Of a stretch of DNA of 64,000 nucleotides, positions 39,524 through 48,202 are shown one piece after another; within the stretch, counting starts at the first letter, position 1; each line of letters starts with the position of its first letter. A model generated the notes under the pieces. That model ran no database searches, had not been told where the DNA came from, and saw only the letters and a list, made by a program, of their open reading frames with translations. The DNA is from an uncultured Opitutales bacterium (lineage in GTDB: Bacteria; Verrucomicrobiota; Verrucomicrobiia; Opitutales; Seribacteraceae): assembly GCA_905612515.1 (NCBI GenBank), contig CAJQSI010000007.1:1-64000 (forward strand). Reading direction: 5' to 3'. A program made the position numbers and the translations under genes.

Positions 39524-39799
39524 ATGAAGAGTGCATACGAATTAGCCATGGAGCGTTTTGGTGGAGATGATGAATTCGAACCTCTCTCCAAAGACCAAAA
39601 AGCTGAAATTGCCGAAATCTCATCCAAATATAAGGCTAAGATCGCCGGACGGACAATATTTCTAGAAAAGAATATCGCGGACTCCCTCGCCTCAGGTGAC
39701 GAAGAGGGGGCGGATAAGATTCGCCAGCAAATCGCCTACGAGACCTCTACTCTGGAGAAAGAAGCCGAACAGGCCAAAGAGAGGGTGAGGAAAGGCTGA
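39524..39799 (+). CDS. small helical protein of unknown function
   Basis: A 91-residue protein starting at ATG 39524, four bases after the comEC stop, so probably translated from the same message. It is highly charged and helical throughout (EFEPLSKDQKAEIAEISSKYKAKIAG; LEKEAEQAKERVRKG), with coiled-coil potential after residue 25. No signal peptide, no cysteines. It resembles short uncharacterised proteins found behind comEC-like genes in related genomes, but I cannot name it. Cytoplasmic. Confidence 0.72.
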   Translation: MKSAYELAMERFGGDDEFEPLSKDQKAEIAEISSKYKAKIAGRTIFLEKNIADSLASGDEEGADKIRQQIAYETSTLEKEAEQAKERVRKG

Positions 39800-39808
39800 A
39801 GCTTAGCT

Positions 39809-39828
39809 TGCCCAAAACAACTTGGGCA
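39809..39828. terminator. hairpin after the comEC unit
   Basis: TGCCCAA-AACAAC-TTGGGCA, a perfect seven-base stem, lies ten bases after the stop of the small protein gene and is followed by a second short hairpin (TCCCT-AA-AGGGA). It is in the gap between two convergent genes. No T-tract follows the stem on the plus strand, so termination is only suggested. Confidence 0.45.
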
Positions 39829-39947
39829 TAATCCCTAAAGGGAGTGGCGCACAAACACATTTAGCCGAACAATAAGTTTCTCCTTCGTGACTCGAACCAA
39901 TGAGCCATGCTCTGCTTAGAAAGAGAAGGTAAAGAGCCGTAAAAAAA

Positions 39948-41114
39948 TCAACTCCTCGAGTGAACGGGGAAGTCATCGGGTAGCTTTCTTGCGAACCAAA
40001 ACCAAGTATTACCTTTGGATATCGCAGAAAATTCTACGATCCTGTGACCGCCTCCTTTTTTACTGAGCCGAATTGTAATGTCTCTTAAATTCTGCCTCTG
40101 GGTAATTTGGCCCAAGGCTTCACGCCCGATTACCAAATCCTGTGGGTCTACAAAGTTAAAGAATGGTTTGTCGATAAGTTCGGTTGTCGACCATCCCAAA
40201 AACTCAGCCCACCCGTCGCTATCGCCATGAAAAAAGACTTCTCCGTCCTTGATCTCGATGATTCCGCTGAAATCAGAATCTTGCGAAAGTTCGTCTAAGG
40301 TAAACTCGCCGCGCATCCTAGACTGTGCAGTGGGATTCTTCATTTTGTGATAATGTCTAGGAGTCACTCCTACGCGCTTTTTAAAGGCCCGGTGAAAGTA
40401 GTGCACACTCTCGAAACCACAGTTGGCCGAGATTTCTTTCACGCTTACTCGCACGTTCGACAACAAGGTCTTGGCGCGTTCAATGCGCTCGCGAATCAAG
40501 TCTTCGGTTGGGCTTACTCCGAATTCATTCTTGAAAAGGGCCGCAAAGCGACTCGAACTTAAATTTGCCAATCGAGCCATTTCCTCGATAGCCCAATGTT
40601 CGACCATCCGTTCGTGCACTTCAGCTCTTACCTCTCGCAGTACGTGAGAATGGTCGGAAGAAAAAGAAGAGAGATCGTCCTCTGCATAACGAGAGAGCTT
40701 CACAATAAATTCCTCTAGCGCCAAAGTCGCAATGCGTTCCCAATTGAGCTCACGGCGCAAGCTTTCTGTCTTCATCTTTTCAAATAAAGACGAAATGAAA
40801 TGCGTTCTGTAGGGATAAAAAACCTCATTCATCGAAAAGCCACCTGTCAGAGCAATTTTTTCAGATGATGATCCCGAAAAGGTCAAATAGTCGTTCGACC
40901 AACACTCTCCCGCCCCCCTGTAGTATTGTGGGTGCTGAGGAGTATACATGACACAGGCCCCTCCCTCGACTTCAGTCAGGCCAGAAGCCGTCTTGACCAA
41001 CGCTGGGCTAAGAAAATGTATGAATGTGTATTCTTTGGAACCTTCGGGGATATCGACCACATGACTCTCCGAGTGCTCAATTGAGCTATCGCAATTGTTT
41101 ATTTGTAGTTTCAC
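39948..41114 (-). CDS. AraC-family transcription regulator with C-terminal PAS-like region
   Basis: A 388-residue regulator from GTG 41114 (a TTG 14 codons upstream is open but has no ribosome site). Residues about 20-130 look like the cupin-type effector domain of AraC proteins (VMYTPQHPQYYRG). The two helix-turn-helix motifs follow at about 170-265, with IEEMARLANLSSSRFAALFK and VKEISANCGFESVHYFHRAFKKRVGVTPRHY, the family signature. After them is an extra stretch of about 110 residues resembling a PAS fold (FSGIIEIKDGEVFFHGDSDGW; GWSTTELIDKPFFNFVDPQD). A PAS sensor placed after the DNA-binding domain is unusual. The ligand and targets are unknown; the divergent upstream DNA has a perfect palindrome. 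Confidence 0.85.
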   Translation of the reverse strand: MKLQINNCDSSIEHSESHVVDIPEGSKEYTFIHFLSPALVKTASGLTEVEGGACVMYTPQHPQYYRGAGECWSNDYLTFSGSSSEKIALTGGFSMNEVFYPYRTHFISSLFEKMKTESLRRELNWERIATLALEEFIVKLSRYAEDDLSSFSSDHSHVLREVRAEVHERMVEHWAIEEMARLANLSSSRFAALFKNEFGVSPTEDLIRERIERAKTLLSNVRVSVKEISANCGFESVHYFHRAFKKRVGVTPRHYHKMKNPTAQSRMRGEFTLDELSQDSDFSGIIEIKDGEVFFHGDSDGWAEFLGWSTTELIDKPFFNFVDPQDLVIGREALGQITQRQNLRDITIRLSKKGGGHRIVEFSAISKGNTWFWFARKLPDDFPVHSRS

Positions 41115-41185
41115 TTTTTCTTCTTTCTTTTGATTAAAAACGGAGCATAGTTCCAAGGTTAAATTAACAGGATTAGTTCATCCTG

Positions 41186-41199
41186 AAAACTTAAGTTTT
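41186..41199. promoter_or_regulatory. 14-base palindrome upstream of the AraC gene
   Basis: AAAACTTAAGTTTT is a perfect palindrome about 72 bases upstream of the AraC-type start codon in the 257-base gap (41115-41371) shared with the divergent small gene. It could be an operator for either gene. AraC proteins usually bind direct rather than inverted repeats, so it may serve another factor. No -35/-10 pair was confidently found here. Confidence 0.35.
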
Positions 41200-41371
41200 G
41201 CACTGTTAGTGAAAAGCTTGGTTTCTGTCAATTGGATAAGGCAATCAATAGGTCGCATTTTTGTTTTGCGTTTGGACGGACGGTTGCTATCCATATGAGT
41301 AACTTCTGCATTCTTTAGTAACCTTTTTCCTTAAAAGATTACGGAAAAACAAATAACACAAGTGATAGACA

Positions 41372-41620
41372 ATGACTGCTCGCAAAGCACCCAAACCCAA
41401 AAAAGAATCGAAATCGTTTACCACCCGAATCTCCTTGGAGACTTGGAAAAAGGTCGAGGCATACAAAAAGTATGGCAACTGGAACACAAATCAGTTGATG
41501 AACCATGCGCTCCTCTCTTTCTTCGAAGTAATTGAGTCCAAGGAGAAAAGCCCCAGGTTGCCATTGATTTGCGAAACTTTGCGCGATCTTGCTTCCCGCA
41601 CCCGAGCACGCTTTAAGTAA
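41372..41620 (+). CDS. small ribbon-helix-helix-like protein
   Basis: An 82-residue basic protein. After a lysine-rich N-terminus (MTARKAPKPKKESKS) comes FTTRISLETWKKVEAYKKYGNW, a strand followed by a helix, then NTNQLMNHALLSFFEVIE, a second helix; this fits the ribbon-helix-helix fold of small DNA-binding proteins and antitoxins. No toxin gene adjoins it: downstream is cysS and upstream the AraC gene on the other strand. Assignment is by pattern only, so moderate confidence. Confidence 0.62.
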   Translation: MTARKAPKPKKESKSFTTRISLETWKKVEAYKKYGNWNTNQLMNHALLSFFEVIESKEKSPRLPLICETLRDLASRTRARFK

Positions 41621-41642
41621 TGTATTGACGGCAAGTGATCTC

Positions 41643-41687
41643 CCGAGGTGTTCTCCTCGGTTGCGAATTGCTGGGAATTCCATTCCC
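41643..41687. other. two adjacent hairpins ahead of cysS
   Basis: Two perfect inverted repeats lie in the 163-base gap between the small gene and cysS: CCGAGG-TGTTCT-CCTCGG (41643-41660) and GGGAAT-TCC-ATTCCC (41673-41687). Together they could be a terminator for the first gene or a leader structure for cysS. No T-box or other known tRNA-sensing motif is visible. Neither has a T-tract directly behind it. Confidence 0.4.
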
Positions 41688-41783
41688 TGAGGGCCTTGCC
41701 ACGGCGACAAGACTCTTCTTTTTACTTAAGGTTCGAGTTTAGGGTTTGCCCGCTCGAAAAGCTAGTGCACCCTGCGTTGCATC

Positions 41784-43211
41784 ATGAGTGATGCGAAAGA
41801 CAATTGCCTGTTCCTTCAAGACACGATGTCTAGAGGTAAGTGCGAAGTTTTTGCCGAAAAAGATGGCGTACTTCGATTCTACTGTTGTGGCCCGACTGTT
41901 TACGGGGCGGCCCACATAGGCAATTTTCGAACTTTTGTCGCTCAAGATTTATTTAGAAGGGTTACTGAATGCAATGGTTTGAAAACCTTGCATGTCCGCA
42001 ACCTAACGGATGTCGACGACAAAACCATTCGCGGTTCGGTAAAGGCGGGACAGGAGCTAGAGCAGTTCACCACTTACTGGACTGAGCGTTTTCACAACGA
42101 CTGCGAGAAACTTGGCTTGCTAAAGCCGCATGTCGAGCCTAGCGCGGTTGCCCATATAGCTCAACAGATTCAGCTAGTAGAGAATCTTCTTCAACGCGGA
42201 CACGCCTACACTTCGGAAGATGGTTCCGTATACTTTCGAATTTCCTCTTTTGGCGAATATGGAAAACTCTCGAAGCTGAAATCCCGAGATCTTTCTGCCG
42301 GAGCAAGCCGCCGAACCACGGCGGACGACGAATACTCAAAGGAGTCTTTAGGGGATTTCGCCCTCTGGAAAGGAAGAAGAGAGGCAGACGGCGAGAATTT
42401 CTGGGAAAGCCCATGGGGCGAGGGAAGACCGGGCTGGCATCTTGAGTGTAGTGCCATGTGCAGAGAATACCTAGGAGATTCGTTCGATCTACATTCGGGT
42501 GGAGAGGATCTTGTTTTTCCTCACCACGAAAACGAGATCGCCCAAAGCATATGTTCATCGGGGAAACCTTTCGCAAGACATTGGTTTCATATTGCGCACC
42601 TAATGGTGGATGGTGGGAAAATGAGCAAAAGCCTAGGCAACATGTACACCTTAGACGACTTGAGGGGAAAAGGGCACGACCCTGAGGTTGTAAGATATGC
42701 ACTGCTCTCGGGTCACTACAGGCAGCCGCTCAACTTTACCATTTCATCACTGGAGGCAGCTCGTTCGGCACTCGGAAAACTCCTAAAAGCCCACAACCTT
42801 CTCGGCGGGGGCGATCCGCCTTCCTATGAGGAGTCATTAGCTAGAGGCGGCTCCGAACTGGGCCCCTTTAAAGCTGCCTGGGAAGCTTTGTTGGACGACT
42901 TGAATACACCAAAGGCTCTCGGAGCCCTTTTTTCCACAGTAAACAACATTGATCCCGAAGGTTTAGCGAGTGATGAAAAAGAAGGGCTGCGGAGGTCTTT
43001 TTGGTTTGTTCTAAATGCGTTCGGAATTTGTCTGCCCAAAACCGATGCCCCCAAAGATCCTCCTGCCGAAATTAAGGAGTTGGCGGAAAAAAGACTTCAG
43101 GCGAGATTGGCAAAAAACTGGGCCGAAGCCGATAAACATCGCGAAATGCTCGACGAGGCGGGATGGTTGGTCAAAGACCTACCTACAGGTTTCGAGCTTA
43201 TTTCTAAGTAG
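41784..43211 (+). CDS. cysS: cysteine--tRNA ligase
   Basis: A 475-residue class I aminoacyl-tRNA synthetase. The HIGH motif appears as HIGN in CCGPTVYGAAHIGNFRTF, the zinc cysteine/histidine set is present (ECSAMCREYLG; LVFPHHENEIAQS), and GGKMSKSLGN is the KMSKS loop. The anticodon-binding C-terminal domain is complete to DLPTGFELIS. ATG 41784 gives an N-terminal extension of about 20 residues (MSDAKDNCLFLQDTMSRGK) before the catalytic domain, normal for the family. It ends at a weak hairpin convergent with prmA. Confidence 0.96.
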   Translation: MSDAKDNCLFLQDTMSRGKCEVFAEKDGVLRFYCCGPTVYGAAHIGNFRTFVAQDLFRRVTECNGLKTLHVRNLTDVDDKTIRGSVKAGQELEQFTTYWTERFHNDCEKLGLLKPHVEPSAVAHIAQQIQLVENLLQRGHAYTSEDGSVYFRISSFGEYGKLSKLKSRDLSAGASRRTTADDEYSKESLGDFALWKGRREADGENFWESPWGEGRPGWHLECSAMCREYLGDSFDLHSGGEDLVFPHHENEIAQSICSSGKPFARHWFHIAHLMVDGGKMSKSLGNMYTLDDLRGKGHDPEVVRYALLSGHYRQPLNFTISSLEAARSALGKLLKAHNLLGGGDPPSYEESLARGGSELGPFKAAWEALLDDLNTPKALGALFSTVNNIDPEGLASDEKEGLRRSFWFVLNAFGICLPKTDAPKDPPAEIKELAEKRLQARLAKNWAEADKHREMLDEAGWLVKDLPTGFELISK

Positions 43212-43245
43212 TCAAAAAGATTGAGGCAGACGAGAACTCTGTAAA

Positions 43246-43260
43246 GGAAAAGTCTTTTCC
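43246..43260. terminator. weak hairpin between cysS and prmA ends
   Basis: GGAAAA-GTC-TTTTCC in the 55-base gap between convergent cysS and prmA. The stem is only six base pairs and AT-rich, with no clear T-tract after it on either strand, so this is a tentative two-way terminator. Confidence 0.3.
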
Positions 43261-43266
43261 CAAATC

Positions 43267-44148
43267 TTATTTCCGGGTTAAGGTAAGTTGCGTCCACTCT
43301 CCTTCGTCTTTTCTTCGCAAGATAAAGCTTGAGCCTAAGCGATTGATGGTCTCTTGAAAGAATTCGGCTGTTTTTTTAGCTTCAATAGACAAGATTCCAG
43401 ACAAGGCGAGGAGTCCTTGCGAGCGAACGGCACGTAGCAACAGTTCAGCATTCGCACAAAGTACGTCTGCCTGAATGTTTGCCAGCACAAGATCGGCACT
43501 TTCCGAAAAAAGTCCTCCTGCAATATCGTTCGTAGTAAAACTAACATCTCCGCCCATCCCATTTGCCGTAGCGTTTTCGATGGAAATTCGGACGGCATCG
43601 GGATCGATATCAACGCCTTTCACATTTCCCGCCCCAAGTAACCTGGCAGATAAAGCGAGTATTCCTGAACCGCAACCTACGTCGATACAACTGAGCCCCC
43701 TAGGATCGGTCTCTTCGAAAAAGTCAATGATCACATCTAAGCACAGGCGAGTGGTTTCGTGAAGTCCCGTGCCAAAAGCCATTCCGGGATCGACGTACAG
43801 TACCTTTCCCCCCTCCGGCAAGACATAGGTGGCGCGCTCCCACTCGGGCACAAGATGCAAGGGACCGATACTCCAAGGATGGAAATGTTCTTTATAAGCT
43901 TCTTTCCAGTCACGATCCTCGACAGTTGAAAGCTCGGGTGAGAGGGATTCGGCAAATGCGGGAAACCTTTGGGACAGACTAGTCCACTCAGCAAGAGCCA
44001 GCTCTCGGTTGTCGAAAAAACCCTCAAGCGATCCCTCGTCCGAAAGTCTATTTATTTGCAAACACCAGTTACAAGGAGCCAGTTCACACAAGAGATCTTC
44101 CAGCGGAGGGATGAGCTCCGAGGACAACGGGAGAGTCGCCTTGATCAT
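43267..44148 (-). CDS. prmA: ribosomal protein L11 methyltransferase PrmA
   Basis: A 293-residue SAM-dependent methyltransferase, the same length as the Escherichia coli enzyme, which trimethylates L11. An N-terminal substrate domain precedes the hinge and the catalytic domain with GMAFGTGLHETTRLCL, IDVGCGSGILALSA and NIQADVL. ATG 44148 overlaps the purN stop codon by ATGA; the longer open frame to 44247 lies inside purN and is not used. Confidence 0.95.
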   Translation of the reverse strand: MIKATLPLSSELIPPLEDLLCELAPCNWCLQINRLSDEGSLEGFFDNRELALAEWTSLSQRFPAFAESLSPELSTVEDRDWKEAYKEHFHPWSIGPLHLVPEWERATYVLPEGGKVLYVDPGMAFGTGLHETTRLCLDVIIDFFEETDPRGLSCIDVGCGSGILALSARLLGAGNVKGVDIDPDAVRISIENATANGMGGDVSFTTNDIAGGLFSESADLVLANIQADVLCANAELLLRAVRSQGLLALSGILSIEAKKTAEFFQETINRLGSSFILRRKDEGEWTQLTLTRK

Positions 44149-44738
44149 TCCCCGAGAAAGGGAGTCACGCCAATGGCGATATCTCGAATTACCGAAGGCA
44201 AGACAACATGTTCCGCCCCATGTATCTTTTGCTCCAGCAGTTCGCAAGTGTCGCCAGGCATAACTCGCACTGGAGCCTGCGCAATAATTTCGCCACCATC
44301 CACCACTTCATTCACCCAATGAATGGTACAACCCGTTATTTTTACACCGCGGACAAAGGCTTGGCGAATGGCTTCCAGTCCAGGAAAGCTGGGCAACAAG
44401 CTAGGGTGGAGATTAATTATCTTGCCCGAGAATGCTTGAAGGAATGACCCTTTTAAGATGCGCATGAATCCAGCAAGAACGATTAAGTCGGGCGCATCCT
44501 CTTTGATCGTTTCGATCCAAAGGCTTTCGGACTCCCCGTTAAGAGTCGCCTGTTGGGAAGGAGACGAAAGATGGCTGTTCTTTACCTCGTAACGAGCGGC
44601 TTTTTCTAGAATACCCGCATTTTGAACATCACTATATACGGCAACGACTTGAGCGGGGCCGAGCTGACTTGCCGATGCCGCAGACAGGATGGCCTCTGCA
44701 TTTGTTCCGGAACCTGATCCTAATATGACGACCCTCAT
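44145..44738 (-). CDS. purN: phosphoribosylglycinamide formyltransferase
   Basis: A 197-residue enzyme of purine synthesis that transfers a formyl group from 10-formyltetrahydrofolate to GAR. The phosphate-binding N-terminus GSGSGTNAEAI, the catalytic Asn and His in INLHPSLLPSFPGLEA and the catalytic Asp in VNEVVDGGEII are all present. The usual histidine in PGLHAH is isoleucine here (LEAIRQA). Start ATG 44738 (MRVVILG); ATG 44747 is nearly as good. It is followed by prmA with a four-base overlap and preceded by the adenylyltransferase gene. Confidence 0.95.
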   Translation of the reverse strand: MRVVILGSGSGTNAEAILSAASASQLGPAQVVAVYSDVQNAGILEKAARYEVKNSHLSSPSQQATLNGESESLWIETIKEDAPDLIVLAGFMRILKGSFLQAFSGKIINLHPSLLPSFPGLEAIRQAFVRGVKITGCTIHWVNEVVDGGEIIAQAPVRVMPGDTCELLEQKIHGAEHVVLPSVIRDIAIGVTPFLGE

Positions 44739-44759
44739 GTTTGACATTGCGTTCAAGTT

Positions 44760-45266
44760 TTAGATTTCGGGCAAGCCTTTAATTTTCTGCAAAAGTCCAG
44801 TGGTTCCACACCCTTCAAGAAATGGCAGAAAGTGAATTTCGGAACCCACTTGCTCTAAGGATTCGCGTTCACTTTGGTCCATCGTCTGCAGACAGTAATC
44901 GCCAGATTTAGCATAGGCATCGGGTGATAGAGCTTTGATTTCAGAGCTTATTCTCTTTCCGTCAAAAAGAAATACTCCTGACACGCTTTTCAGAGAAAGA
45001 AGGGCGTAAGTGCGTTCGCGCTCTCCTTGCACCGGGCGAGAAGAGCCCTTGATGGCTCGGACACTTGAGTCTGAATTGAGGGCAACCCAAAGATGGTTTC
45101 CCAATGCTGCCGCTAACTCCAGGCAATAGATGTGTCCGGCATGAAGTAGGTCGAAGCATCCGTTGGTGAGGACGAATGTCTCGTTCTGCAAGTTAACTTT
45201 TTGACGAAATTCCACAGATTCCCCAAGCGAAGAAACTCCGACAGAAAGATCATCTAAGGTCACCAT
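44760..45266 (-). CDS. rfaE2: RfaE2/HldE-type sugar-phosphate adenylyltransferase
   Basis: A 168-residue nucleotidyltransferase of the cytidylyltransferase-like fold. The HxGH motif appears as TNGCFDLLHAGHI and the downstream ATP-binding motif as SRPVQGERERTYAL, then SPDAYAKSGDY. This matches the second half of HldE, which transfers AMP to D-glycero-beta-D-manno-heptose 1-phosphate for lipopolysaccharide. The free-standing form implies a separate RfaE1/HldA kinase elsewhere. ATG 45266 is three bases after the dnaJ stop, so it is translated from the same message; the longer open frame is inside dnaJ. Confidence 0.85.
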   Translation of the reverse strand: MVTLDDLSVGVSSLGESVEFRQKVNLQNETFVLTNGCFDLLHAGHIYCLELAAALGNHLWVALNSDSSVRAIKGSSRPVQGERERTYALLSLKSVSGVFLFDGKRISSEIKALSPDAYAKSGDYCLQTMDQSERESLEQVGSEIHFLPFLEGCGTTGLLQKIKGLPEI

Positions 45267-45268
45267 CT

Positions 45269-46426
45269 TCAATCCTCGCCTTCGAAGAAACGCTTTGCCT
45301 TGTCTATGATCCCCTCGTCCACATCCGCGTCCTTGTCGCCGCATGATTTAGCGAAATCGACTAACAATTCGCGCTGCTTTTTTGTAAGTTTTTTAGGGAT
45401 ATGAATAGTTATGCGCGCATAGAGGTCTCCAACCCGACTGGAACTTCGGAGATTAGGCATTCCCTTGTCGCGCAAACGAAAAGTGCGACCCGATTGAGTA
45501 CCCGCAGGGATTTTTAAGGAAACCTTGCCGTTCAGCGTGGGTACGTCAATGGAACCCCCTAGGGTCGCCAAAGTATAGGGGAGGGCGAGTTCATGAAAAA
45601 GGTCATCTCCGTCCCGCTCGAAAAGCTCGTGATCCTTAACTTGCACGAAAACATAAAGATCCGCCGCGGGGCCTCCCATCAGGCCCGCATCGCCTCGACC
45701 ACGAGAGCACAATCGCGTACCGTCATCAACGCCTTTAGGAATGCTAACCTTGACGGTCGCAGGTTCCCGTACGCGCCCCTCGCCTCCACAGGTTCCGCAA
45801 GGATTTTCGATCGTCACTCCCGATCCGCTGCATTTTGGACAAGTCCGCCGAATGCTTATAAAGCCTTGGTTGGAAGCAACCTGACCAATGCCTCCGCAAG
45901 TTGGGCACATCACTTTACCAGAACCGGAGGCAGCACCTGATCCGTCGCACGGGCCACAGGTTCCATAGCGCCTGTACTTGATCTCTCGATCAACACCTTC
46001 GGCAGCTTGCTTCAATGAAATTTCCACAGAGACACGCAAGTCCGAGCCGCGGGCCCCTCCCGCTTCCTGTCCCTGCGAACTTGAACCACCGAAGAACTCT
46101 TCGAAAATACTGCCAGATCCACCCCCTCCACCTCCGCCGCCAAAAACATCGCGGAAAAGGTCAAATGGATCAACTGCGGCTCCTCCGCCTACGCCTCCTC
46201 CTCGAAATGCGTCTGGCCCAAATTGATCATACCTGCGACGCTTTTCCGGATCCTTGAGCACTTCGTATGCTTCCGAGATCTTTTTGAATTGTTCCTCGGC
46301 TTCTTTATCGCCGGGGTTTTTGTCAGGATGATATTTTACCGCAAGCTTTCGGTAGGCTTTCTTTAGTTCTTCCGGGGATGCGCCGCGAGGCACACCGAGT
46401 AATTCATAAAAGTCTTCTGATGCCAT
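45269..46426 (-). CDS. dnaJ: chaperone protein DnaJ
   Basis: A 385-residue J-domain co-chaperone. The J domain has HPD in [10 protein letters not shown], followed by a long glycine-rich linker, four zinc-binding CxxCxGxG repeats ([32 protein letters not shown]), and the C-terminal substrate-binding domains. It stimulates DnaK ATPase and hands over unfolded substrates. It follows grpE by 32 bases; dnaK and hrcA are not in this cluster. No CIRCE element was seen upstream of grpE. Confidence 0.97.
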   Translation of the reverse strand: MASEDFYELLGVPRGASPEELKKAYRKLAVKYHPDKNPGDKEAEEQFKKISEAYEVLKDPEKRRRYDQFGPDAFRGGGVGGGAAVDPFDLFRDVFGGGGGGGGSGSIFEEFFGGSSSQGQEAGGARGSDLRVSVEISLKQAAEGVDREIKYRRYGTCGPCDGSGAASGSGKVMCPTCGGIGQVASNQGFISIRRTCPKCSGSGVTIENPCGTCGGEGRVREPATVKVSIPKGVDDGTRLCSRGRGDAGLMGGPAADLYVFVQVKDHELFERDGDDLFHELALPYTLATLGGSIDVPTLNGKVSLKIPAGTQSGRTFRLRDKGMPNLRSSSRVGDLYARITIHIPKKLTKKQRELLVDFAKSCGDKDADVDEGIIDKAKRFFEGED

Positions 46427-46458
46427 TGCCTTGTGATTAAGATTGAGGGCTAGCTATT

Positions 46459-47079
46459 TCAGTCTTCGGATTTCTCTTCTTCACCAGTTGAGCCTTTGGA
46501 GATAACCACCGCCGCGGGCCTAAGCAAGCGGTCGCCCAACTTATATCCTATGCGAACGGTATAGATTACATGACCTTCCTCTATGTCTTCGCTCGCTTCG
46601 TGACTAACGGCTTCGTGAAGGCTTGTGTCAAAGGGCTGGCCCGTTGCATCGATCAAAGAGAGTCCATGCTCTCCAAGTATTGATTCCATTTGAGTCATGA
46701 CCATGGCAAACCCCTCCACCACACTTTTGGCCTCCTCGCGATTCTGGGCATCCTGAAGGCCTAGACGAAAAGCATCAACGGCGGGAAGGAGATCCCCAAT
46801 TATGTTTGCTCGAGTGCGAGAGGCGATTTCCTCACGGTCTCGAACTGAGCGCTTTCGCAAGTTGTCCAACTCGGCAGCCGCGCGGAGGTACTTGTTTTGT
46901 AGCTCGTCGCGCTTGCCATAGGCTTCTTCGAGTTTACCCTGCATCCTGCCAGAGGCATCACCTTGAGCAGATTCCTCTTCCAGAGATTCGTCCACCTCGT
47001 CGGTGGCGTTAGCTTCATCCAAAATCTCTTCCGAACGTTGAGATGCTGTTTCTTCTTCACTTTTGTTACCTTGTTCCAT
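46459..47079 (-). CDS. grpE: nucleotide exchange factor GrpE
   Basis: A 206-residue exchange factor for DnaK. The acidic first 70 residues are disordered; a long helical dimerisation region follows (KYLRAAAELDNLRKRSVRDREE), then the beta domain (EAVSHEASEDIEEGHVIYTVRIGYKLGDRLLRPAAVVIS), the family signature. ATG 47079 is used rather than TTG 47091. It is 84 bases after the mannose-6-phosphate isomerase stop. Confidence 0.96.
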   Translation of the reverse strand: MEQGNKSEEETASQRSEEILDEANATDEVDESLEEESAQGDASGRMQGKLEEAYGKRDELQNKYLRAAAELDNLRKRSVRDREEIASRTRANIIGDLLPAVDAFRLGLQDAQNREEAKSVVEGFAMVMTQMESILGEHGLSLIDATGQPFDTSLHEAVSHEASEDIEEGHVIYTVRIGYKLGDRLLRPAAVVISKGSTGEEEKSED

Positions 47080-47163
47080 CAAATGTTGCAATGAGTTAAA
47101 CGGTATAAAAAACCTTGCCCTTCGCCGCCGGTCAACGGGAAAGCAGAGAAGTTTGCCCCCAAC

Positions 47164-48117
47164 TTAGCGAATAAAACGATCCGTCACCAGAAATGTCGTC
47201 TTTTCCGACGCTTGTCCGAAAAAATCCTCCGCAAAAGGTACAAGTCCGGTATCCCCTGCTTTCAAAAAACATCCCTCGCCGTAAAGAGATCCGCTCAAGA
47301 TATGCACCAATGCGACATCCCCGCCAGCGGAAGAAAGTTTTTTTTTCTGCCCATCCGCAAGCTCGAATTTACAAATGCGGAAGTGGTCGCATGCTGCGAT
47401 AATCTGTTCCGCGGCTTCAGGATCAGAGTGAAATGGCTCGGGCTCAAAATCGGCAAAGTTAATGCATCGCATAGACTCCTCGACATGCAGTTCTCTGGGT
47501 TCACCATCCAACCCCACGCGTTCCCAATCATACACTCGGTAAGTGGTATCAGAATTTTGCTGAACCTCCAAAATCAAATTACCTTCATCGATAGCATGAA
47601 TGCGGCCACTTTCCACAAGAAGGGAGTCTCCGGCAAACGATGGAAATCGGTGACATAAATCAGCGAGGCATCCTTTATTCAACGCGCCCTCAAAAGACTC
47701 TTTGGAAACCCCCGATTTCAATCCGGCGATCAACCCTGCTCCGGAGGCGGCTTTCGCCACATACCAGTTCTCCGTTTTTGGTTCACCTCCGAGTTCATGC
47801 GCGATAGCTGAAGGAGGGTGAACCTGGAGACTTAGGCGTTCTGCGCAGTCCAACCATTTAACCAGAATCGGAAACGGTTTTGCAGAAGGCCAACTCGGAC
47901 CAAGAAGCCAATCCGAATTACCTTCGATCAATTCGCGGAGCGTGCGATCCTTCAAAGGTCCTTCCGCTACGATCGATTGGCTCTCGGGTCTATCCACAAT
48001 TTCCCAAGTTTCGCCTATTCTTTTACCTTCGGGTAAATCCCGGCCAAATACTTTCGCAAGGCTACGACCTCCCCAAACACGAACTACGCAAATAGGTGTG
48101 AACTTAACAACCGACAT
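47164..48117 (-). CDS. manA: mannose-6-phosphate isomerase, class I
   Basis: A 317-residue zinc enzyme that interconverts mannose 6-phosphate and fructose 6-phosphate. The metal ligands are in LSLQVHPP (Gln, His), KTENWYV (Glu) and GRIHAI (His). It is the short form lacking the C-terminal extension of the Escherichia coli enzyme, common in Bacteroidetes and Verrucomicrobia. Mannose phosphate feeds glycan and heptose-containing surface sugars, so the nearby rfaE2 is suggestive but not proof of a link. It diverges from ftsK. Confidence 0.92.
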   Translation of the reverse strand: MSVVKFTPICVVRVWGGRSLAKVFGRDLPEGKRIGETWEIVDRPESQSIVAEGPLKDRTLRELIEGNSDWLLGPSWPSAKPFPILVKWLDCAERLSLQVHPPSAIAHELGGEPKTENWYVAKAASGAGLIAGLKSGVSKESFEGALNKGCLADLCHRFPSFAGDSLLVESGRIHAIDEGNLILEVQQNSDTTYRVYDWERVGLDGEPRELHVEESMRCINFADFEPEPFHSDPEAAEQIIAACDHFRICKFELADGQKKKLSSAGGDVALVHILSGSLYGEGCFLKAGDTGLVPFAEDFFGQASEKTTFLVTDRFIR

Positions 48118-48141
48118 TGCTTAAAGTATCTTCAAAGATTG

Positions 48142-48156
48142 CGTTGCAAGGCAACG
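48142..48156. repeat. perfect inverted repeat between divergent manA and ftsK
   Basis: CGTTGC-AAG-GCAACG, six perfect base pairs in the 85-base divergent gap. Its position between two start codons makes a regulatory site or a small hairpin in the leader possible; no matched protein family is known to me. Confidence 0.35.
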
Positions 48157-48202
48157 AAATCCTCTTATGCCTAGTCATAGTTAAAAAGGTAAGGGAAATC
48201 TA

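Noticed and set aside
41372-41620. RHH-like gene as antitoxin of a toxin-antitoxin pair
   Set aside because: No small partner gene lies on either side; neighbours are cysS and an AraC regulator.
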